64,000 bases of DNA from Lachnospiraceae bacterium (GCA_021770785.1 JAETQH010000003.1:62001-126000), one strand, 5' to 3'; numbered from the stretch's first letter, positions 53,877 to 63,962 are shown. Translations and numbers: made by a program. The notes: generated from the sequence alone by a model not told the origin.

Positions 53877-54773
53877 ATGGATATCGAAGAGAAGAATATA
53901 CAGGAATTATTGCAGAAAGCAGAAGTGTTGATTGAGGCACTTCCTTATATACAGCGTTTTAACCGTAAAATTATCGTGGTAAAATACGGCGGCAGCGCCA
54001 TGGTGGACGAAACCTTAAAGCATCAGGTGATTCAGGACGTGACCCTGTTAAAATTAGTAGGCTTTAAATCGATTATTGTCCACGGCGGAGGAAAAGAAAT
54101 CAGCAAATGGGTGGAGAAATCCGGTATGGAGCCGGAGTTTGTCAACGGTTTCCGTAAGACAGACGAAGCCACCATGGAAATCGCTGAGATGGTATTAAAC
54201 CGTGTGGGAAAATCCCTGGTGAAGCTGGTGCAGGAGTTAGGCGTTAATGCCGTTGGAATCAGCGGAAAGGACGGCGGTCTGTTAAAGGTTGAGAAAAAAT
54301 ATGCCGACGGAAAAGACATCGGTTTTGTAGGGGAGATAACCGAGGTGAATCCCAAAATCCTTTATGATTTGCTGGAAAAAGATTTTCTTCCTATTGTCTG
54401 TCCGGTGGGAATGGACGCAGAATACAACAGCTACAACATCAATGCAGATGACGCGGCATGTGCCATTGCAAAGGCAGTTAATGCGGAAAAACTGGCATTT
54501 TTAACAGATATCGAGGGTGTTTATAAAGATCCTTCCGATAAGAGCACCTTAATTTCTTCCCTGACCATACCGGAGGCGAGGGAGCTCATCGGCGGAGGCT
54601 TTATCGGCGGAGGAATGCTGCCGAAATTAAATAACTGTATTGACGCAGTGGAAAACGGCGTATCAAAGGTGCATATTTTAGACGGACGTATCGCTCACTG
54701 CCTGCTGTTGGAAATCTTCACCAAAAAAGGTATCGGCACGGTAATTTTAGGCGACCAGGTGACCAGATTTTAA
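53877..54773 (+). CDS. argB: Acetylglutamate kinase
   Basis: ArgB phosphorylates N-acetylglutamate. The 298-residue amino-acid-kinase fold protein shows [49 protein letters not shown] and [12 protein letters not shown] chose ATG 53877 because GGAGG at 53866-53870 is 6 bases upstream. The N-terminal helix ([22 protein letters not shown]) is the type found in arginine-inhibited ArgB enzymes, so feedback control by arginine is likely. Confidence 0.96.
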   Translation: MDIEEKNIQELLQKAEVLIEALPYIQRFNRKIIVVKYGGSAMVDETLKHQVIQDVTLLKLVGFKSIIVHGGGKEISKWVEKSGMEPEFVNGFRKTDEATMEIAEMVLNRVGKSLVKLVQELGVNAVGISGKDGGLLKVEKKYADGKDIGFVGEITEVNPKILYDLLEKDFLPIVCPVGMDAEYNSYNINADDAACAIAKAVNAEKLAFLTDIEGVYKDPSDKSTLISSLTIPEARELIGGGFIGGGMLPKLNNCIDAVENGVSKVHILDGRIAHCLLLEIFTKKGIGTVILGDQVTRF

Positions 54774-54874
54774 TAGAGGCAAGAGCCTGGCATTTATGGA
54801 AAGCGGGAATAGAATGGCTTCTAGAAGCTTAGGAATGTTGAGTTTAAGAGTTAGAGAAAGGCAGGATGATTGTT

Positions 54875-56068
54875 ATGAATCAGGAAAGTTATATTGAAAA
54901 AGCGGAAGAGAATATCCTTCATACATACAACCGTTTCCATTTGGTGTTAGACCATGGAGAGGGCGTTTATCTTTATGATACTGACGGAAAAGAATATTTA
55001 GATTTTGCGGCAGGCATTGCGGTGCAGGCATTAGGCTATCATAATAAAGAATACAATGAGGCGTTAAAAGCGCAGGTAGATAAACTGCTTCATACCTCCA
55101 ACCTTTATTATAATGTTCCCATTGTTCATGCGGCGGAACGGCTAAAGGCAGCCAGTGGCATGGACCGGGTGTTTTTCACCAACAGCGGCACGGAGGCAAT
55201 CGAGGGCGCCATTAAGACGGCAAAAAAATATGCTTTTACCAGAGACGGCCATGCGGGACACGAAATTATTGCCATGAATCATTCTTTTCACGGCAGAAGC
55301 TTAGGAGCATTGTCCGTTACCGGAAATAAACATTATCAGGAACCCTTTGAGCCGCTGATGCCGGGAGTGAAATTTGCGGAATTTAACAATTTAGACAGTG
55401 TAAAGGCTCTCATTAATGAGAAAACCTGTGCAATTATTTTTGAGACGGTGCAGGGAGAGGGCGGAATCTACCCTGCCACGGTGGAATTTATCGAAGGGCT
55501 GAGAAAGCTTTGCGATGAAAACGATATCCTTTTGATTTTAGATGAAATTCAGTGCGGCATGGGAAGAACCGGGGAAATGTTTGCGTGGCAGCATTACGGA
55601 GTGAAGCCGGATGTGATGACCAGCGCCAAAGCCCTTGGCTGCGGTGTTCCGGTGGGAGCGTTCCTTATGACTGAAAAGGTGGCGGAGAAATCCTTAAAAC
55701 CGGGAGACCACGGAACTACCTACGGGGGCAATCCTTTGGTGGGAGCCGCTGCAGATAAAGTGTTGGAAATCATGGAGCGGGACGATATTCCGGGACATGT
55801 GCGGGAGATTGCGCCTTATCTGGAACAGAAATTAGACGAACTGGTGGAAAAATACGACTTTATCACGGCGAGACGGGGCATGGGACTGATTCAGGGACTC
55901 GTGTCAGAAAAGTCGGTGGGGCAGATTGCGGCAAAAGCCATTGAAGAAGGGCTTCTTGTGATAACGGCAGGCTCTGATGTCCTTCGTTTTGTACCGCCGC
56001 TTATTATTGAGAAAAAGCATGTGGACGAGATGATACAGAAATTAGAGCATGTATTGCAGAGTATATAA
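54875..56068 (+). CDS. argD: Acetylornithine aminotransferase
   Basis: ArgD is a class III PLP aminotransferase that converts the semialdehyde to N-acetylornithine. The 397-residue protein has YLDFAAGIAVQALGY, the cofactor-binding FTNSGTEAIEGAIK, DEIQCGMGRTG and the PLP lysine Lys252 in TSAKALGCGVP. I chose ATG 54875 (GCAGGA 8 bases upstream) over ATG 54866. It ends the arginine group in this window. Confidence 0.95.
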   Translation: MNQESYIEKAEENILHTYNRFHLVLDHGEGVYLYDTDGKEYLDFAAGIAVQALGYHNKEYNEALKAQVDKLLHTSNLYYNVPIVHAAERLKAASGMDRVFFTNSGTEAIEGAIKTAKKYAFTRDGHAGHEIIAMNHSFHGRSLGALSVTGNKHYQEPFEPLMPGVKFAEFNNLDSVKALINEKTCAIIFETVQGEGGIYPATVEFIEGLRKLCDENDILLILDEIQCGMGRTGEMFAWQHYGVKPDVMTSAKALGCGVPVGAFLMTEKVAEKSLKPGDHGTTYGGNPLVGAAADKVLEIMERDDIPGHVREIAPYLEQKLDELVEKYDFITARRGMGLIQGLVSEKSVGQIAAKAIEEGLLVITAGSDVLRFVPPLIIEKKHVDEMIQKLEHVLQSI

Positions 56069-56113
56069 AAGCAGTTATTTTTCAACAGATCTTAAGTAAT
56101 ATGTGAGGAAAAG

Positions 56114-57352
56114 ATGGGAACATTACAGAAGAAAATCGTATCCGTAATCATAGTAGCGGGTTTGCTTATTTTGACAGTGGCAAAAGTTCAGAACGCTTCT
56201 GTCTCCGGGAACAGGAGTGGGGAGCAGGAGACGACGGTAACCGGAAACGGCGAGACGCCAGCAGGCGGCAGCGGGCAGAAAAACACAGAAAATTCTCACT
56301 CGGGGGACAACGCCTACCGGCAGGCGGATGCGGATCTGATTTTCTGGTATAATGACAAATCTTACGATACATTCTTTTTGCTGGCGGCGGAAGAATATTT
56401 TAAAGAGACAGGGATAAAAGTGCAGCCAGTGTATGAGGGAAGCGCCGAATATCTGACGGCGGTTTATGATAGGACCATGCAGAATGACGCATATCCGGAT
56501 GTCTACCTGATTTCGGGGGACAATTTGGAGGCAGCATATCTTTATGGTCTTGCTGCCGTGAACGAAAGGGCGGAAAGCTATGGAGGAGCGGCGGAAAATG
56601 CGCTGGCAGCCGCTGCTTACGGGGATAAGCTGTTGGGGTATCCCCTCAATTATAGTACCTGTCTTTTTGTTTACCAGAACAGTTATTTTGAGACAGCGCC
56701 GGTTTCCATGCAGGAAATCATTGATTATTCCAACGAGAACGAGCCGGGGGAAAATGTAGAGTACTTAGTGGAATGGGATGTGAATGACCCCTTCTATGAT
56801 TTCCCCTTTGTGGCAAACTGCATTACCTTTGAAAAAGACGGACCCCAGCGGATGAATGTGGTTTATGACGAAGAAATGTATCAGAAGGATTTGGAATTTT
56901 TTGAGACTCTGTTAGCCTCTTTTTCTGTCAATGCGGAAACAGTTTCCGAGGAAACTATTTTAGAGAATTTCAAAGGGGGAAGGACACTTTGCGCCATGCT
57001 TGACACGGATTCCCTCTGCCAGCTGGAGGGTTATACCTATTCGGTGACGCAGATACCGGATTTGAATGAGGAGTTAAAGACTTCCGTCTGTGCCATGACG
57101 GAAATGCTGGTGGTAAATGATTTCTCGGAAAAACAGCAGCAGGCGGTGGATTTTGCAGAATTTGCCACGGTGGAACTGGCGGACAGGCTGTATGAAACCT
57201 CCGGCCATTACTCCGTATTTCTATCGGAGCAGGCGGACATGGTAGAACAGACTGCCTATGAGACTTATGAAGGAGCGGTCTTAGCGCCGGATTCCCAGGA
57301 CGCAAGGGATTTTTGGGTAGGCTTGAAGGAGACGATTGCAACGTATTTTTAA
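56114..57352 (+). CDS. Membrane-anchored extracellular solute-binding protein
   Basis: The 412-residue protein has an N-terminal hydrophobic segment (KIVSVIIVAGLLILTVAKV) without a lipobox cysteine, so it is either secreted or held by a signal anchor. A low-complexity Gly/Glu/Thr/Asn linker to about 75 leads to a family 1 solute-binding domain (ADLIFWYNDKSYDTFFLLAAEEYF, YPDVYLISGDNLEAAYLYGL). No permease or ATPase lies nearby. It follows argD by 45 bases and could be read from the arginine operon, but its ligand is unknown. Confidence 0.75.
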   Translation: MGTLQKKIVSVIIVAGLLILTVAKVQNASVSGNRSGEQETTVTGNGETPAGGSGQKNTENSHSGDNAYRQADADLIFWYNDKSYDTFFLLAAEEYFKETGIKVQPVYEGSAEYLTAVYDRTMQNDAYPDVYLISGDNLEAAYLYGLAAVNERAESYGGAAENALAAAAYGDKLLGYPLNYSTCLFVYQNSYFETAPVSMQEIIDYSNENEPGENVEYLVEWDVNDPFYDFPFVANCITFEKDGPQRMNVVYDEEMYQKDLEFFETLLASFSVNAETVSEETILENFKGGRTLCAMLDTDSLCQLEGYTYSVTQIPDLNEELKTSVCAMTEMLVVNDFSEKQQQAVDFAEFATVELADRLYETSGHYSVFLSEQADMVEQTAYETYEGAVLAPDSQDARDFWVGLKETIATYF

Positions 57353-57401
57353 AATATTATTAAAATATTTTTAAAATACGTGAAAAAAAAGGTTTATGCT
57401 C

Positions 57402-57430
57402 TTGTCATAAATAGGAAATTTCGTTAAAAT
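57402..57430 (+). promoter_or_regulatory. Promoter of the comEA-like gene
   Basis: TTGTCA (57402-57407) and TAAAAT (57425-57430) with exact 17-base spacing. The predicted start point near 57437 rules out an upstream in-frame start at 57435. Confidence 0.7.
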
Positions 57431-57482
57431 AAGAATGGGCATTGAGGACTCCTGTCTTGTGGAAAAGATAAGGAGAATGCTT

Positions 57483-58181
57483 ATGAAACGAAAATTAATG
57501 GCGGCAGCAGTCCTGCTTTTTTTAGGTATGGCAGGGACTGGCTGTGGAAATGATAAAACGGCTTATTTTGAGATGCCGGAAGCAGCAGATGCGACAGAGA
57601 CGGAACGGGCTTTGGAGCATGAGGACGAAGCTCCGGCAGGGCAGGATTTAGGAAATACCGGAAATGACAGCAAAGTTTTGGAAAATCAGAGCACGGAGCA
57701 GGACATATATTACGTGTATGTCTGCGGGGCAGTGAAGGAGCCGGGGGTCTATGGGTTAGAACCCGGAGCCAGAATTTACGAGGCGGTTGAGGCCGCGGGC
57801 GGTCTGACGGAAGAAGCAGAGTTCTCCTCTGTCAATCAGGCGGAGAAGGTTTCGGACGGACAGATGGTTAAAATTTTAACAAAAGAAGAAGCTGAGGCTT
57901 TGGGTGAAACGCCAGCCTCCGTTGAAACAGTAACTTCCGGTGACGAAGCGACAGTGGTTTCCGGTAATGCTGTGGCAGAGCAGGACGGACGCATCGATAT
58001 TAATCTGGCGTCCGCAGAAGAGCTGATGACACTGCCGGGGATTGGCAGGGCAAAGGCGGACAGTATCATATCCTACCGTGATAGCAGCGGTGGGTTTTCT
58101 TCCATTGAGGAAATCATGCAGGTGGAAGGAATCAAAGAAGGCGTATTTAATCGTGTGAAGGATAGTATAAAGGTGAAATAG
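57483..58181 (+). CDS. comEA: ComEA-family DNA-binding protein
   Basis: The 232-residue protein has an N-terminal hydrophobic signal (LMAAAVLLFLGMAGTGC) that may be a poor lipobox. An acidic linker, an SLBB domain (YYVYVCGAVKEPGVYGLEPGARIYEAV) and two helix-hairpin-helix motifs follow (INLASAEELMTLPGIGRAKADSI and FSSIEEIMQVEGIKEGVF). ComEA binds DNA outside the membrane during uptake and hands it to ComEC, which is encoded 3.2 kb downstream. AGGAG precedes ATG 57483. Confidence 0.9.
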   Translation: MKRKLMAAAVLLFLGMAGTGCGNDKTAYFEMPEAADATETERALEHEDEAPAGQDLGNTGNDSKVLENQSTEQDIYYVYVCGAVKEPGVYGLEPGARIYEAVEAAGGLTEEAEFSSVNQAEKVSDGQMVKILTKEEAEALGETPASVETVTSGDEATVVSGNAVAEQDGRIDINLASAEELMTLPGIGRAKADSIISYRDSSGGFSSIEEIMQVEGIKEGVFNRVKDSIKVK

Positions 58182-58184
58182 AAT

Positions 58185-58877
58185 ATGGCAAAAAAGGTTC
58201 TTGTTGTAGATGATGAAAAGTTAATTGTAAAGGGCATCCGGTTCAGCTTAGAGCAGGACGGCATGGAAGTAGACTGTGCATATGATGGGGAAGAGGCGCT
58301 AAAGCTTGCGACGGAAAATGCTTACGATATGATTTTGTTAGATGTGATGCTGCCGAAGATGGACGGCTTTGAGGTCTGCCAGCAGATAAGGGAATTTTCC
58401 AATATGCCGATTGTCATGCTGACGGCAAAGGGCGATGATATGGACAAAATTTTGGGACTCGAATACGGCGCCGACGATTACATTACCAAGCCCTTCAATA
58501 TCTTAGAGGTCAAGGCAAGAATCAAGGCGATTATGAGAAGGACGGCGGGCAGCCAGCCGAAAAAAGAGGACAGCAAGGTCATTGAGGCGGGAGATTTGAA
58601 GTTAGACTGCGAGAGCCGCAGGCTGTTTATTCTGGGAAAAGAGGTAAATCTGACAGCAAAAGAGTTTGATTTGTTGGAGCTTTTAGTGAACAATCCCAAC
58701 AAGGTATACGGCAGGGAAAATCTTCTGAATTTGGTGTGGGGTTATGAGTATCCCGGCGATGTGCGTACCGTGGATGTCCACGTGAGACGTCTGAGAGAAA
58801 AAATCGAGAGTAATCCAAGTGAGCCGAAATATGTTCATACAAAATGGGGCGTAGGCTACTATTATTCCCAGAATTAA
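58185..58877 (+). CDS. OmpR/PhoB-family response regulator
   Basis: This 230-residue regulator has a receiver domain (VVDDEKLIVKGI, phospho-acceptor Asp53 in LLDVMLPKMDGF, Thr in VMLTAKG, Lys in YITKPFN) and a winged helix with TVDVHVRRLREKIE and HTKWGVGYYY. It begins 3 bases after the comEA stop and lies 13 bases before its kinase. The sequence resembles the WalR/PhoP branch. The target is unknown. Confidence 0.94.
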   Translation: MAKKVLVVDDEKLIVKGIRFSLEQDGMEVDCAYDGEEALKLATENAYDMILLDVMLPKMDGFEVCQQIREFSNMPIVMLTAKGDDMDKILGLEYGADDYITKPFNILEVKARIKAIMRRTAGSQPKKEDSKVIEAGDLKLDCESRRLFILGKEVNLTAKEFDLLELLVNNPNKVYGRENLLNLVWGYEYPGDVRTVDVHVRRLREKIESNPSEPKYVHTKWGVGYYYSQN

Positions 58878-58890
58878 TAAGGTGCGTGTA

Positions 58891-60333
58891 ATGACAAAAT
58901 TTAAAAAAGTATTTGATTTTTTTAAAAGCTTAAAGATAAGGCTTATCCTTTTATTTCTCTTAATTGGGATCATACCGGGCATCCTGCTTCGGGTCGGGAT
59001 GCTCAATTCTTATGGGAACCGGGCAGTTTCCATTCGGACAAGCGAGATACTCAGTCAGGCGAAGATACTGGCAAACCAGATTGTATCAAACGATTATCTG
59101 AAACATTCTTCCTCCACCCATATCAATGCGCAGTTAGAGCAGCTGTCTACCATCTACGACGGCAGAATGATGATTATTGACGATGAATTTCACATTATCA
59201 AGGACACCTACCGTCTTGACGAGGGAAAAACCATTATTTCCGAGGAAGTAATCAAAAGCTACAACGGGGAGGAAATCACGAAATACGATTCCGAGAACCG
59301 TTATATTGAACTGACCATTCCTCTGGTGCAGCCCCAGTTGGACAGTGAGGAAAAGAAGATTATCGGCGTCATGCTGATGAGTGTCTCAACGGACAGTATC
59401 AATCTCAATTATGAGTATCTTTCTGTCAATGCCATGGTCATTGAGCTGTTGTGTGCCTTTGCAGTAATCTTTATCAGCGTCATTGCTGCGGTGCAGATAG
59501 TAAAGCCTTTTCGCAAAATGTCCGCTTCCATTGATATGATTCAGACAGGGTACGGGGAGGACGCCCTTGCAGTCAATGATTATACGGAAACCAAAGTTAT
59601 CTGCGAAAAATTTAACAGTGTGTTGAGCCGGATGAAGGTGCTCGACGATTCCAGGCAGGAGTTTGTCTCCAACGTGTCCCACGAATTAAAAACGCCCCTG
59701 ACTTCCATGAAAGTGCTGGCGGATTCTATCAACAGCATGGAGGATGCACCCGTTGAGCTGTACAAGGAATTTATGCAGGATATCGGAAACGAGGTAGACC
59801 GGGAGACGAAGATTATCAATGACTTGCTCTCCCTTGTAAAAATGGACAAGGCGGCGATGGATTTAAATGTCACCAATATCAATATCAATGAATTGTTAGA
59901 ACAGATATTAAAGCGCCTAAAGCCCATTGCGGATAAACAGAAGGTGGAGCTGGTATTAGAGAGCTTCCGTCCGGTGAGTGCGGATGTGGACGAGGTAAAG
60001 ATTACCTTAGCCATTACCAACCTGATTGAAAATGCTATTAAATACAATAAAGAAGAGGGCTGGGTGCATGTGACGTTAAATGCCGACCATCAGTATTTTT
60101 ATCTGAAAGTGGAGGATTCCGGTATTGGCATTCCGGAGGAAGCGTTAGAGCATATTTATGAGCGCTTTTACCGGGTGGACAAGTCCCATTCCAGGGAAAT
60201 CGGCGGTACAGGGCTTGGGCTTGCCATTACAAGAAATGCTATTTTAATGCACCGCGGAGCTATCAAAGTATTTAGCACAGAGGGAGAGGGAACGATATTT
60301 AATGTCCGGATTCCGCTGAAATATATTTCGTAG
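58891..60333 (+). CDS. Two-component sensor histidine kinase
   Basis: The 480-residue kinase has a transmembrane helix at about 15-38 and an extracytoplasmic Cache-like sensor to about 170. A second helix at about 178-202 and a HAMP linker follow. HisKA has His264 in NVSHELKTPLTSMK, and the ATPase domain carries NLIENAIKYN, DSGIGIPE and GGTGLGLAI. The layout is like WalK/PhoR without a PAS domain. I chose ATG 58891, with AAGG 8 bases upstream, over GTG 58882. Confidence 0.93.
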   Translation: MTKFKKVFDFFKSLKIRLILLFLLIGIIPGILLRVGMLNSYGNRAVSIRTSEILSQAKILANQIVSNDYLKHSSSTHINAQLEQLSTIYDGRMMIIDDEFHIIKDTYRLDEGKTIISEEVIKSYNGEEITKYDSENRYIELTIPLVQPQLDSEEKKIIGVMLMSVSTDSINLNYEYLSVNAMVIELLCAFAVIFISVIAAVQIVKPFRKMSASIDMIQTGYGEDALAVNDYTETKVICEKFNSVLSRMKVLDDSRQEFVSNVSHELKTPLTSMKVLADSINSMEDAPVELYKEFMQDIGNEVDRETKIINDLLSLVKMDKAAMDLNVTNININELLEQILKRLKPIADKQKVELVLESFRPVSADVDEVKITLAITNLIENAIKYNKEEGWVHVTLNADHQYFYLKVEDSGIGIPEEALEHIYERFYRVDKSHSREIGGTGLGLAITRNAILMHRGAIKVFSTEGEGTIFNVRIPLKYIS

Positions 60334-60393
60334 CTGTAGAAACAGAAATCATTTGTCCCTGTGGGTTTGCCCAGGGGCGGCAAAAGGAGATTT

Positions 60394-61371
60394 ATGATAA
60401 AAAGATATATTCTTGTGCAGCATTTTTTGCCGCAGCAATTCTTGCTACTGATTTCATTGCTGCTGCTTCTCACCGGATGCGGGCAGGAAGAGGTGAGCAG
60501 TGAGTATCATATCGAATACCTGAATAAAGAAAAAACAAAAATTATAAAAATGCCCTATGAACCCCAGGCGGATTCTGTGGAGGAGTTGATACCCCAATTT
60601 CTGGCAATGCTAAGCTCGGATCCCGATTCGGTGGAGTGCAGGAAACCCATTCCCAATGATGTGGAGGTTACGGATTACTCCTTAGACGGGGCGCTGCTTT
60701 CCATTTATTTTGATTCCGATTATAACAATATGAATGCAGTGGAGGAAGTGCTCTGCCGGGCTGCGGTGGTGCGTACCATGACCCAGATTGACGGGGTGGA
60801 CTGTGTCACCTTCTATGTGGGGGAATCGCCTTTAAGTGATGCAGATGGAAATATCATCGGCAGCATGAATGAGGAGAGCTTTATCGAAAATCCGGGGGAG
60901 CAGATTAACTCCATACAGAATACGTCTCTGACCTTGTATTTTTCCAATGAAGAAGGAAACGGGCTGGTGAAAGAAATCAGGGAGGACGTTTACTATAGCG
61001 GTAACATTTCCTTGGAAAAACTGATTATGGAACAGCTTTTAGAAGGACCGCAGATGGAGGGGATAAAATCTGCCATTCCCGAGGGGACGAAGCTTTTGAC
61101 CGTATCTGTGGTGGAAGGAGTCTGCTATGTCAGTCTGGATGGTACCTTTCGAAACCAGGATTATCAGGTGAGTGAGGCGGTGGTTATCTACTCGATTGTC
61201 AATTCGCTGACGGAGCTGCCTACCATCAGTAAGGTTCAGATTTCAGTGAAGGGCGACACCAGCGGTGTGTACCGTGATACCTTTGAGCTAAGCCATATGT
61301 ATGACAGAAACTTAGATTATGTGGTCAGTGAAGCGGTCTTGCGGACGGAGGAAGCAACGGAGGAGGAATAA
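60394..61371 (+). CDS. Lipoprotein with two GerMN domains
   Basis: The 325-residue lipoprotein has the lipobox LLLTGC at about residue 30. Two GerMN domains follow, the first around 45-140 and the second around 165-300, with the paired pattern PEGTKLLTVSVVEGVCYVSLDGTFRNQ and the helix-strand AVVIYSIVNSLTELPTISKVQISV. GerM proteins act in sporulation and germination, and similar domains occur beside two-component systems in other bacteria. AAAGGAGA sets ATG 60394. It may tune the kinase encoded just upstream. Confidence 0.88.
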   Translation: MIKRYILVQHFLPQQFLLLISLLLLLTGCGQEEVSSEYHIEYLNKEKTKIIKMPYEPQADSVEELIPQFLAMLSSDPDSVECRKPIPNDVEVTDYSLDGALLSIYFDSDYNNMNAVEEVLCRAAVVRTMTQIDGVDCVTFYVGESPLSDADGNIIGSMNEESFIENPGEQINSIQNTSLTLYFSNEEGNGLVKEIREDVYYSGNISLEKLIMEQLLEGPQMEGIKSAIPEGTKLLTVSVVEGVCYVSLDGTFRNQDYQVSEAVVIYSIVNSLTELPTISKVQISVKGDTSGVYRDTFELSHMYDRNLDYVVSEAVLRTEEATEEE

Positions 61372-61373
61372 GA

Positions 61374-63866
61374 TTGAGGGAACGGCCATTTTGCCAGATG
61401 GCAGCGGGCGTCCTGTTGGGAACTCTGCTTGCGGGTGTGCCGGCGGGGTGGCTGGCATTTCCGGCAGCGGCATTCTTTGGAATGGGATTTTTCGCATACC
61501 GGAAAAGGCGGGGGAAGGTTTTGGCGGGAACCGTCTTTTTGCTTCTTTACGGGACAGCAGCGTTTCTTGCGGCGGTGGGCGGCTATGTGAGAGCTCACGG
61601 TCTGCAACAGGGATATGATGCCTGCGAGTCCTATGTAAAAGAGGGAGAAGAACTTTTGCTGCAGGGACGCCTTGCGGGAAAAGAGGAAAAAAATCAGCAG
61701 TATATCTATGAATTATCAGACTGCCGGATGGTGCAGTGTCTATCTGCAGGATTTGGGGAAGAGATGCCTGTGGACAAATCTGACCGGACGAACCTCTCTT
61801 GTGGAAAAGTTCAGGTCTGTCTTAGTTCCGATACCTGTTCTATCGGAGAAACACTTGTATTAAAGGGAACGGCTCATTTGTGGGAAGAGGCGCGAAATGA
61901 GGGAAATTTCGATTCAAAAGCCTATTACCGTGCAAAGGGGCTGTCATTTCAAATAAGAAATTCTGAAATCATACAGACATACGGAAAAAAAGACCTGTGG
62001 AGGGAGAAGCTTTACCAGTGGAAAGGGCAGGTAAAAAATGTGTATCAGACCCTGTTGCCGGAGCGGGTCAGCGGTATCTTAATCACTATGGTGTTAGGGG
62101 ATAAATCCCTATTAGAAGGGGAGGTAAAGGAGGCTTATCAGGCTGTCGGTATTTCCCATATCCTTGCCATCAGCGGACTCCATGTGTCTGTTATCGGAAT
62201 GCTGGCATACCGGCTGCTGCGCAGGGCGGGGATTGGCTTTTGGGGAGCGGGCATTCCTGCAGCCCTGCTGCTGTGGTCTTACGGGGAAATGGTGGGGCCT
62301 GGAGCTTCCGTTTTTCGTGCAGTGTGTATGTTTCTTTTCCTGATAACGGCACAGGCGGCAGGACGCAGTTATGACTCCCTGAATGCCTTGGGTTTTGCGG
62401 CGGTATGCCTGCTGCTTAAAAATCCGGGAATTTTGTTTTATGCAGGATTTCAGTTTTCCTTTGGTGCCGTGCTGGGGGTGGTTCTCCTGGGGAAAATCGT
62501 AAGGAAGAATACCCAAGGGCATCCGTGGCTGGAAAAAATTTTTACCGGGGCGGCGATACAGGTGACGACCCTGCCCATGGCGGCGTGGTACTATTATGAA
62601 ATCCCGGTGTATGCGGCGGCAGTGAATTTGCTGGTACTTCCCTTTGTGGGTGTGGTGCTGGTTTTTGGAATGATAGGAGGAATCACAGGGCTGTATGTTC
62701 CGGTGTTGGCAAAATATTTGTTTTTTCCCTGTCAGGTGATATTGGCCGGCTATGAAAAAGTCTGTGACATCACAAAGATGCTGCCGGATCCCGTGTGGGT
62801 GGCGGGGCAGCCTGCGGCGTGGAGAATGTTTGTGTACTATACGCTGTTGTTTTGCTTGGTTTTGTGGTGCAAATGCCGCAGGAAAAGAGAGGAAACGCAG
62901 AACTTTTCCCTTGGGAAGCTGGGGGCAGGGACGGTGGCGACGGCATGTTTACTGTTATTTTTGTTTTTTCCTGCAAAAGGGGGATTTGAGCTGGATGTGC
63001 TGGACGTGGGGCAGGGGGACGGTATTTTCCTATCTACGGAAAGCGGGTACCGTCTGTTTTTTGACGGAGGGAGTACGGATGTCTCAAAGGCGGGGACTTA
63101 CCGGATAGAACCGTTTTTGAAATGCAGGGGCATCCGGCAGATAGATTACTGGATTGTGTCCCACACGGATTATGATCATATTTCCGGGTTAAAGGAGCTT
63201 TTAGAAAATGATTATCCCATTGGGAAGCTGATTTTTTCTAAAGAAATCCCCCAGGACGAAGCCTATGGGGAATTGGTGCAGCTTGCGGAGGAAAAAGGGA
63301 CGGAGCTTCATTTTATGGAGCGGGGTGAGACACTTCACCTTGGCACGGCGGAGCTTAGGGCGCTGTCGCCGGGGAGAACTGAGCCGGAGCCTGGAACTTT
63401 GTCATCGGGGAAAACATCATCGGAGGCTGTGGCGCTGTCATCGGGAGGAGCTGCGTCGGAGGCTGTGGCGCTGTCATCGGGAGGAACTGCGTCGGAGGAT
63501 AAAAATGCCCTGTCTTTGGTGCTGATCTATGAGGAAAACGGATTTTCCGGGATTTTTACCGGAGATATCGGGGCAGAGCAGGAACGGCAGCTATTGGCCA
63601 CGGGTGAACTGGAGAAGGTGGATTTTTACAAGGCGGCGCACCATGGCTCTAAATATTCAAATTCCAAAGAGTTTTTAGAGGCGCTACAGCCCGGGGTATC
63701 CGTCATTTCCTGCGGCGAAAATAACCGTTACGGACATCCGGGAGCGGAGGCGGTTTCTCATATGGACGCGGCGGGCAGCAGGGTATTTTATACCATGGAA
63801 AGCGGGCAGATAAAGGTCAGGAGAGAGAAGGACAGATTTATCGTGGAAACGTATCTGGGGAAATAA
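61374..63866 (+). CDS. comEC: ComEC/Rec2-family DNA uptake channel
   Basis: This 830-residue membrane protein of the competence machinery has an N-terminal OB-like domain, the Competence domain with helices including HILAISGLHVSVIGMLAYRLL, and a C-terminal metallo-beta-lactamase-like domain (LDVGQGDGIFL, SHTDYDHISGLKEL, AAHHGSKYSNSKEFLEAL). It starts at TTG 61374 with GGAGGA 7 bases upstream, directly after the GerMN gene. An unusual insertion of four 12-residue repeats sits in the lactamase domain (63363-63506). With ComEA it suggests DNA uptake ability. Confidence 0.94.
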   Translation: MRERPFCQMAAGVLLGTLLAGVPAGWLAFPAAAFFGMGFFAYRKRRGKVLAGTVFLLLYGTAAFLAAVGGYVRAHGLQQGYDACESYVKEGEELLLQGRLAGKEEKNQQYIYELSDCRMVQCLSAGFGEEMPVDKSDRTNLSCGKVQVCLSSDTCSIGETLVLKGTAHLWEEARNEGNFDSKAYYRAKGLSFQIRNSEIIQTYGKKDLWREKLYQWKGQVKNVYQTLLPERVSGILITMVLGDKSLLEGEVKEAYQAVGISHILAISGLHVSVIGMLAYRLLRRAGIGFWGAGIPAALLLWSYGEMVGPGASVFRAVCMFLFLITAQAAGRSYDSLNALGFAAVCLLLKNPGILFYAGFQFSFGAVLGVVLLGKIVRKNTQGHPWLEKIFTGAAIQVTTLPMAAWYYYEIPVYAAAVNLLVLPFVGVVLVFGMIGGITGLYVPVLAKYLFFPCQVILAGYEKVCDITKMLPDPVWVAGQPAAWRMFVYYTLLFCLVLWCKCRRKREETQNFSLGKLGAGTVATACLLLFLFFPAKGGFELDVLDVGQGDGIFLSTESGYRLFFDGGSTDVSKAGTYRIEPFLKCRGIRQIDYWIVSHTDYDHISGLKELLENDYPIGKLIFSKEIPQDEAYGELVQLAEEKGTELHFMERGETLHLGTAELRALSPGRTEPEPGTLSSGKTSSEAVALSSGGAASEAVALSSGGTASEDKNALSLVLIYEENGFSGIFTGDIGAEQERQLLATGELEKVDFYKAAHHGSKYSNSKEFLEALQPGVSVISCGENNRYGHPGAEAVSHMDAAGSRVFYTMESGQIKVRREKDRFIVETYLGK
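63363..63506 (+). repeat. Four 36-bp tandem repeats inside comEC
   Basis: In-frame units of 12 residues read LSPGRTEPEPGT, LSSGKTSSEAVA, LSSGGAASEAVA and LSSGGTASEDKN. Units 2 to 4 are nearly identical in DNA. They fall between beta strands of the lactamase-like domain, probably in a surface loop. Confidence 0.9.
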
Positions 63867-63926
63867 AGAAATTTCGTTTAAAAATCAGTTTCCGTGGGCT
63901 GATTGAAATAACCACGGCATAACTGC

Positions 63927-63956
63927 TTGAAGAAGGACAGGGGATTGTGCTAGAAT
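63927..63956 (+). promoter_or_regulatory. holA promoter (extended -10)
   Basis: TTGAAG (63927-63932), an 18-base spacer and TAGAAT (63951-63956) preceded by TGC. The expected start point is at about 63963, on the A of the holA ATG. Confidence 0.6.
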
Positions 63957-63962
63957 AAACCC

